Origin: Megaleporinus macrocephalus
Lineage: Eukaryota; Chordata; Actinopteri; Characiformes; Anostomidae
Length of the DNA: 64,000 nucleotides
Reading direction: 5' to 3'
Assembly (NCBI GenBank): GCA_021613375.1
Contig: CM038703.1
Span: 19,524,194 to 19,588,193, forward strand
Shown here: in pieces, positions 57,204-64,000 of the stretch
Position numbering within the stretch: position 1 is the stretch's first letter
How the letters are laid out: the number at the start of each line of letters is the position of its first letter
Translations under genes and position numbers: made by a program
Notes under the pieces: model-generated
The model's input: the letters and a program-made list of their open reading frames with translations, nothing else
Told to the model about the DNA's origin: nothing
Databases searched by the model: none

Positions 57204-57569
57204 TGTAACGCTGGAGTGAGTCAGGAGAGAAGGATACATACTCAGATTTTATTGAAGTCCATACTTAAAGCAGAACAAAGATCAGATAACCAACCAACAA
57301 AAGCAGATAATAAAAAAAAAAGATATAATAGATGAACACAACATTACATCAGCAATGCCAGATGAAGACCAGGAGCAAACAAAGGATATATGAAGACAAG
57401 GGGAACTGGAAACATCTGGGACACTGAGGAGACACAAACTCAGAGCAGGTGAGGGGCGTAACATGAGGGCGGAGACAAGGAGGACCAAAACAAAAACTTG
57501 AGCACATGGCTAGGACTGGGGAATGTAAACAAAGGCAGAGACAGACTGGAGAAGGCAGAACGTGACAAT
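57204..57569 (-). mobile_element. Solo LTR, Gypsy-like (366 bp)
   Basis: On minus it begins TGTCACGTTCTGCC and ends CCAGCGTTACA, so the ends are TGTCACG/TGTAACG inverted repeats. The interior has TTTGTTTACATTCCC, a TATATCC stretch and AATAAAATCTGAG near its 3' end, a polyadenylation signal. No internal coding region. The target duplication is not exact. Confidence 0.7.
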
Positions 57570-57945
57570 ATTAAGCTTAGAGGGCAGTAGTGAGAGAACA
57601 GATTGGTGAGAGATCAGTCACATACTGCAGCATTGCCTGTGCTGTTAATATGCATGTCACAAAAACGAGATCATTTCCTGATCGCAATTATTTACACCAG
57701 TCACTCTTATTTCCCCAAGTTGTTAGCTTTCTCAACAGTGTTTACACTCAAACAAACAGAATGTGACTTGGATGCTCAGTTGTGTTCTGACAAAAGCATG
57801 TAAATAGCAGAAAGCAGAAAGTGCATTTACTGAGCCATGCCTCTTATAAAAAAACAACACAAGTTCTAACATCTGGCTGGTGCTGTAACACATTCAGAGG
57901 GCAGTGGAAAGTAACATTTGTTTATTTGAGCTCAACTGCATCCAC

Positions 57946-58300
57946 TGTCAGTCGGTGAAACGTCCAAGCAGGCGATGCAGGTGCATACAAGTCTGTTTAT
58001 TAGAGTCCAGAACAGGCAGACAAGCAAGAGGGTCCGACATACCAAACCAGACATCTAACCAAAAAACAGAAACCAGAGCATACGGGGGAATACATGAAGT
58101 ACTAGGCCACACTGGGAGCAAACAGGGGGTGTATAAACAAATGGACTGACAAGGAGCACCTGGAAAAGGGAGGACTAGGGGGACAGGGGACAGAGAACAA
58201 AACAACAAAAAGCACATGACAAGACACAGGAGGAAAGGTAAACAACGGCAGAAACAGACTGAAACAAAGAAGGACAAGGGAAGGGCTACAAAGGATGTCA
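57946..58300 (-). mobile_element. Solo LTR, Gypsy-like (355 bp)
   Basis: On minus it begins TGACATCCTTTGTAGCC and ends CACCGACTGACA. It contains TTGTTTACCTTTCC, TTTATACACCCCC (TATA-like) and CTAATAAACAGAC (polyadenylation-like) in the expected order. Same orientation as the LTR at 57204 but clearly different in sequence, so it is another family or subfamily. Confidence 0.7.
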
Positions 58301-59894
58301 CAGCTGGGAGTTAGTAAGGATGGACAACTAGGAATGAAGATAACTACTCGGCCACTAATTTGGCCACTTTGGCCACTTCAGCCTTTTATTTCAGCAACAA
58401 TAATGACTGGTGCCTGGTGTTTTACATACTAGCATAAAACCTTAACTATGAATCATGGAAGAGAGAGTTGCTGCTTATACCTAACATAGCCCACGCTAGC
58501 TCAAAAGTTACAGCAAACCTTGAGCTTATCAGAGCATGTGTTTTTGGACTCTCCCCTCCAACCCCATAATCATTATGTGTGTTTCTATGTGGCCAAGTAA
58601 TGCACCTCCGGTAGTCACGTTCCCGAAGCTATTCTATATAGATGTGGGATCCATATTTATCAAAGTGCCCTTTGCCTGAGAGCACAGGGCACATTAATAG
58701 AAGAAATGAACAAACAATGCCCCTGAACCTCACCCTATAATCTCTTTGGATTTGTATTGATTAGTGTGCTCAGACTTTTAATTGCCCTGAAGGTCAAAGT
58801 ACTCAACTATACAAACCACACCACCATACAGATGTTCAATGCCAGCCACCCTTCCAGATGATATTTTAGTTAAAATCTCATAGCTGATTTGGTTGCATAT
58901 GGTCTTTATTGTTTAAGACATCAGAGTTTTGAATACTTGACCTATTCATGCTGCATCCACTGAAGTTTTCTTTTGTTGGGTTAGGATTAGGGCAAGCTTT
59001 CCAGAAGCCTATTCCCATTCTAACTAATGCATTAGGGATGGTGTTTATAGGCATTCCATTACAATGAGTTTTCAGTTTAAAATGCTACCCATCTGGGCCA
59101 TACTGGGGTCAGCCAGTTGAAGGAGCTTTTTTCCTAAGTTTCCATAAATAAATCTTGCAGGCGCATGTATACCAGTGTTATTGCTTTTGAATAATTTACC
59201 ATTTAATGTCCTGTTGAGGACACAATCACAAAGAGATGGCTTACAAAAAGACATCTCAAAATTATTATCTGTGCCCTGCCAAATATAATTCAGTAAGTAT
59301 TAAAGATGTAATAATGAAATATACTGTATCATACCTTTTGAGAGCATACATGCAATATATTGCATTGCTGTATCATGGCTGCTGTATCATGACTGGAATG
59401 TCAGATTAAGCTTAGTGTGTGAGACTGAGACATATTAGCATATTAGCTTGCAGCTGTTAGATTGGAACACTATCAAACACAATCATTTTTAAAATACTGA
59501 CACATTAGCATAATATCATATGGCACATTCTCTGCCATTCCTTACTTTTTACTGTCATAAATGGATCTTGTCAAGGCACCACTGTATAGTATTGAATCAA
59601 ATAATTAATGTACAATGAATATAATGAGCAATGAATAATGTGAAGCATTACTCCCCTTCAGACTATCCTGCTAATGCGTATTGAGTAATCAACTATTATT
59701 TCTTGTTACTAATAGTAATGACCCTTAAGTTCTCAGGACTCATTAGCAAGACCATTTATTACACAGTTCTCTAACTTAAGAATTTAACTTAAAAGTTGAG
59801 AAAGTCTTTGCAGTTCAAGTAGTGACTCAACAGTTATGTTGTATTATGCCTGAGAGTTTTAAATATATAATATAGTACCCTTCCTTCCTTAACA
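58301..59894. other. AT-rich intergenic DNA, nothing recognised
   Basis: No elements or exons were identified on either strand. Confidence 0.4.
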
Positions 59895-60270
59895 CAACAA
59901 TGGACTGATGGGTCTCTAAAGAAAGTTGTTTTTTTCTGGCCATTTTGAGTCTGTCAGCAAACCATCTGCTGCATGCTTCTGATACTAAACTAACCTAGAA
60001 TGTTGTGCTCCCTTTTATGTTCACTTATTAGTAGAATGTTTTTCAGCTGTGCGTCACAATTGAGCACGGGTGTCCTAACAACCAATTATCCCAATAACAT
60101 CCTTAACTTGGATTGGCGGGCGTACCAGGAGATTTAGGCAGAGGACTGAGAATTGCTGATAATAGGACTATATGCAAAATAAGCCTCTATACAAAAATAG
60201 GCTTTAATACAAACATTTTTATTCTTTAAAAATCATCTGATACACTTATAATAATTGAGAAATGGACAAT
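59895..60270. mobile_element. Tc1-related non-coding remnant
   Basis: TGATGGGTCTCTAAAGAAAG, TCTGGCCATTTTGAGTCTG, TTTTCAGCTGTGCGTCAC and GAGAATTGCTGATAATAGG follow the order of the flanking non-coding part of a Tc1 family well known from salmonids and other fish. No coding part or terminus is preserved. Confidence 0.55.
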
Positions 60271-60519
60271 AGTGTTTGTGAATTGCATGAAAATAGCATG
60301 AATTGAGACATGAAAAAAAGATTTACCTCATTTAGGCACAAAATAATCATTTAAAGTCAGATGTGCAGTGTCAAAGTTTGTTGACCACGAACCACATGTC
60401 ACATGGAGAGGTTTAAAAAGAAGGTCAAGCTTAGGTCTGAAAATTTTAAATCAACATTAAGATATGATGAGAACAGTAGAGTCCTACCCCCTTAGAAGAC
60501 ATTTCCATCTGCAAGTTTT

Positions 60520-62640
60520 GACTGGGTTCTTTTTTGTTCTTTCAATGTGCTCACAGTCTTGCTGGGTCTAATTTCAAGGGGGGTCACAAAATGTTGCATT
60601 ACATATGTCCACTAGAGAGAAATCTCCAAATCTATCAAATACATACAGTGTAGCCCTTTTCTTTTGCCCATTATTAATGTCTACATCATTAGCTACTATC
60701 TTTGACACAACACATCTGTACTTTCCCACAGACGCATGTGCTCGGACCTGTCTATTCATGCTGACTGCTTGCAGAAGAACGACGCTAAAGGGGCAGTGGC
60801 CACCTGGCAGTCTGCGACTGAAAGAGGGATGCTTGCCCATTGCCTGGTTTGCCTTCAGTCTTAATTTACACCAGAGATTCACTGTCACTGCTGAAAGAAA
60901 TTAATTAATCACCAGCAGATTGGCTCTCTTAATAAAGCAGCTGTGGCTTACTCCTTTGGAGCAAAGCAACCAAGGGTATTAATTACAGCCACCGCCTAAC
61001 TCCTTGGTTCTACAGTGGCACACTTATAAAAACAACAGTGAAACTGATGATATAGTTATGCAAATAGTGTCAGCTTCCACATACTGTGTATTAACTAACC
61101 CCTCGGAGGCGCTTTCATAAGCTTGCATACATTTGCTGGTGGGCCCAATTGATGGCCTTTGCCGGTGTGTGCTATCCATTGTCTGGGGGGTTGTGTTAAT
61201 TTGACCTGACTGCATTTGTGAGTTTTGAACTTGGGAACATGCCCCGGTGGTATTGTTACCTATTCTCTTTCACCTTTCATTTGTCAAAACATTAGGCAGT
61301 GCTGGGTAAGTGGCCAGAGGAGCAGACAGGTCCAGGCTTTCGGTGGTTGGAGGTGGTGCGGGCAGCGGATAGGCAGGCTGTCGCTAACAAACTCCCGCAT
61401 GTACTCCGAGCTGCCTGAACCTGCATTTCAAATGCACCACGTGCGAGCGCAGCATTAGAATGGCCTTCCACTCGAGTCACTCAATTTTCAACCCCAGTGA
61501 AACCACAATTATTTTGGCGCTCTTATCCCCTTGTTTTGCAGTTGTGTGGCTTGCACCACGGTGACATCAATTTGCATAGTCTCTTGAAGCATAAAGGACA
61601 CCAGAGAGCATGTACAGTGTTTGTTTTTACAAAGTTGGCTTAATCTAATGAGGTTTTCGCGGCTCCATCCAATATTATGAACTTGTTTGAGCGTCTCCCC
61701 GGCTGAATTGATTTCATGCCCTGTCTTGTGTACTGTACTTTTAACCTGACTTTTGTGAATATGGTAATTGGCCTAGAGGGGCCATGTTTCTCGAACGCAT
61801 TTCCCCCCCCGATTTTGTCACCGGGCACTTAATTTGCTCAGTTCCACTGTGCGTGCTGTCAGATTTTCTTATTGACATTCTAGGTTTTCTAATTGCTATG
61901 CCAGGAGTGATCTTTGGAAGATCTGCTTCATTTTGGCCGACTTTCTTTCTTTGTGAGGCGGATAAACTGGAAAAAAAAAGTTTTTGGATTCAATTTTCTT
62001 CTTGGTGGGTGGCCCTGTGTTTAAAATGATCCGGATTGCCTTCTTGAAAGGCGCTGTGGCATGGGGTGCTGATATACCGGCCTCACCCCGCCTTTGATCT
62101 GTTCGCGTCAGATTCAGTGAGTTAAGTGTGGCCTGGAGACTGCACCTGCGACCTGGCTGGAAAGATTATTCTGTGTCAATATTCATTAACCCTGGGCCAT
62201 TTCCATCGGCATGCGCTCAGCCGCCGCGGGAGACTTTTATCTATAGGGGACTCACCCTCGCCGCCCCACATTTTATTTTCATATTTAACTGCCTGCTCCA
62301 GCGAACGCATCCCTCGTGCAGTTTTAATACACCATGTTCCACTCTGTTGCCCCTGAATGGGAGGAAAACTTAAACAGAAACGCTTGTGTCTTGCCCTCGG
62401 ATGCCGGGGGAATATTTTGACACAGTGTGGTTGCTCTGCATACATTAGGAGCATGGTGAGCATGCAGACAGCTCTTATGAACTTGGACCCTTTATCTACA
62501 GCAAATGAGGCCTCTATTGATATTCCATTACCGTCGGCTAATCCCGGGGAAGAAATGTGCCGAGTGTCAGCAATGGGCCACTAGAGCTGTCTGCCAGGAT
62601 TGTTTTAACCTTCTACAGTGGGAACGACTTCTAAATTGGT
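60520..62640. promoter_or_regulatory. Large candidate conserved non-coding region
   Basis: About 2 kb of unique, repeat-free DNA with elevated GC, especially 61290-61450 and 62040-62420. AT-rich cores include GAAATTAATTAATCACC (60897), GTATTAATTACAGCC (60976) and GTAATTGGCCTAG (61764). Frames of 60-104 codons overlap on both strands without domains. In vertebrates this texture often marks clusters of enhancers near developmental genes. Conservation was not tested. Confidence 0.4.
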
Positions 62641-62719
62641 GAGTTTAACATCTACAGCGAGATGGCTGAAGGTCTGCTGTTTCAACAGAGAACAAGAGAA
62701 AGGTAGAGCTTGTGGGTTC

Positions 62720-62746
62720 ATTTATTTATTTATTTATTTATTTATA
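62720..62746. repeat. (TTTA)n microsatellite
   Basis: About seven TTTA units. Confidence 0.95.
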
Positions 62747-62956
62747 AGAAGACAGAGTAAAAATAATTAGGCATTTGCATAGTGGGTGGCATTATAGTAC
62801 AGTGATATAAAATTGGTTGGACAAAAACTGTACTGCAAGGATTTGGACTTTATAATAAGTAGCTTATCTTGAAGACCTAGCTTAAAATGGAAGGATGTGT
62901 ATTTTTTCCTTCTCACATGGAAACGAAGAGTAAAAGTACTAGGATGCATACAAAAT

Positions 62957-63573
62957 TGTCTAATTGTCTACTACTTAGTAGGCGAAATCAGTAGGTGAGT
63001 GCAGCTGGTATGCCTAAATACTCAGTAGTCGTCGAGTAGTATTCGAACGGTACCTGGATGATCTATTAATTCGGGAGCCATATTTTTATGTATGCAACCT
63101 CAGCACACTGTGCTACCCCATGAATCAACTGGAGACGCAAATGAATTCAAAGTGGTGGAACAGAAAATGGTGGAAAGCGGTTCATTGGCTGTGTGTATGT
63201 AACTCCTAGTGAACTGCTGCTACAGAAGTTCGCGCTACTCCTGAGGTAAAAATTTCCTCCTGACTCATCTTCTCCGAGTTACAGCTCGACACCGTTTGAG
63301 TACATATTCAGACAAAAACGCAGGGCAGTGTCACAAGAAGTATTTTAACCTGTGAATAAATGAGGCTTTTAAATGAGTAGTGGGACTTTTACGGTGGTGG
63401 TCTGATGTCTTGTGTCACAGGATGCTGGTGAGATGATGGTTTGTAGAACATCTGAGATTGCGTGGATACTAAAAACTTACTGAAACTGCCTACTGGTCTA
63501 CCGCTGGAGCAGTACACACAGGCTCCAGTTTAGTACCTACTAACTTGGTAGGCGATTTCAGACTGTGAGAGGT
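62957..63573. mobile_element. TIR element (MITE-like)
   Basis: Left ATTGTCTACTACTTAGTAGG and right, reverse complemented, ATCGCCTACCAAGTTAGTAGG are imperfect inverted repeats. The interior of about 570 bp is without transposase. Boundaries are approximate. Confidence 0.5.
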
Positions 63574-64000
63574 GAAGTAAACTGTGAACAGACATATGCT
63601 CATGAGAGCGTGGACAGTTTACACACACACTTCACATATATATGGATGTTTGTTTAACAATGTCTGTGTTCCCGTCTGCTGGTACTCACCTTATTTCACG
63701 CAGGGTGCGTAGGATCCATAGTCGCTCCTGTTTTAGCCATGCCAAGAGAGCGGTGGTGCAGCTAACGGCTAATGCCCATTAGCTGTGCTGCTGCCTGCTC
63801 TCAATGCCCGGTAATAAATCTCCATAGAGCATGCATTATCCATTCTTCTGTCTGTTTATAGGTGCACATGTAGCTTAAGTTTGGCATATATCATGCTGTA
63901 CCAACACGGATGATTGATACAGCATTGATACAGGGTGTTATTTTAAAAATGTATTCCTGTACAAATTACTGATTACAAATAAAAAATATAATAAGCTACC
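63574..64000. other. Intergenic DNA, nothing recognised
   Basis: Unique DNA to the window edge. The section 63680-63820 is slightly GC-richer. No exon seen. Confidence 0.35.

Noticed and set aside
57204..58300. A single LTR retroelement with paired LTRs
   Set aside because: The two LTRs differ in sequence and the 376 bp between them has no coding remnant.
1..64000. A novel multi-gene defence or biosynthetic system
   Set aside because: No gene cluster, operon-like arrangement or set of intact ORFs is present; the window is intergenic fish DNA with decayed mobile elements.

Overview
This is an intergenic, repeat-dense piece of a vertebrate nuclear genome, almost certainly a ray-finned fish. 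The evidence is AT-rich DNA without operons or long authentic ORFs, many decayed Tc1/mariner elements of the kinds common in teleosts, hAT, piggyBac and other TIR elements, a tRNA-like SINE with a GGAT tail, Gypsy-type solo LTRs, and (TA)n, (CA)n and trinucleotide microsatellites. An otophysan fish (characin or catfish type) would fit the transposon mix, but that is inference. I see no complete protein-coding gene. Nearly all open frames are chance frames, many with non-ATG starts, or decayed transposase. The longest one (about 500 codons) is a by-product of a tandem repeat whose unit is a multiple of three.

Layout. 1-8 kb: mostly unique DNA, with one TIR element (1098-1661), a degenerate telomere-like block (2799-2915) and a conserved-looking stretch (6100-7860). 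8076-13392: one hAT-type insertion with an exact 8-bp target duplication, carrying nested Tc1 copies, a SINE, a LINE tail, an LTR and a short TIR element. 13.4-21.5 kb: unique DNA, a GC-rich conserved-looking block (15060-15840), a MITE, a hAT-like fragment and a Tc1 pseudogene. 21510-22653: a Tc1 element split by a solo LTR with a 4-bp target duplication. 23280-26640: a GT-rich satellite, with about 43 copies of a roughly 45-bp unit inside older, degenerate, longer-period repeats. 27-42 kb: Tc1 elements, several split by other insertions, LINE fragments, LTR-like segments and (TA)n tracts. 42-60 kb: two more SINEs, a piggyBac relic, four LTR-type segments, two perfect hairpins and short repeats. 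60.5-62.6 kb: another unique, GC-richer stretch that looks like clustered non-coding regulatory DNA, followed by a last MITE.

Interpretation. The unique blocks with TAATTA-like cores and higher GC, set in a long gene-free interval, suggest the neighbourhood of a developmental regulator. The gene cannot be named from this sequence. Candidate coding content is limited to one 145-bp exon-like segment (28654-28798) with good splice signals. I did not find a convincing previously undescribed biological system. The most informative structures are the satellite, the nested hAT with its intact target duplication, the solo LTR inside a Tc1, and the SINE with a duplicated promoter head. Family assignments rest on recognition of sequence motifs and reading frames, not on a database search.
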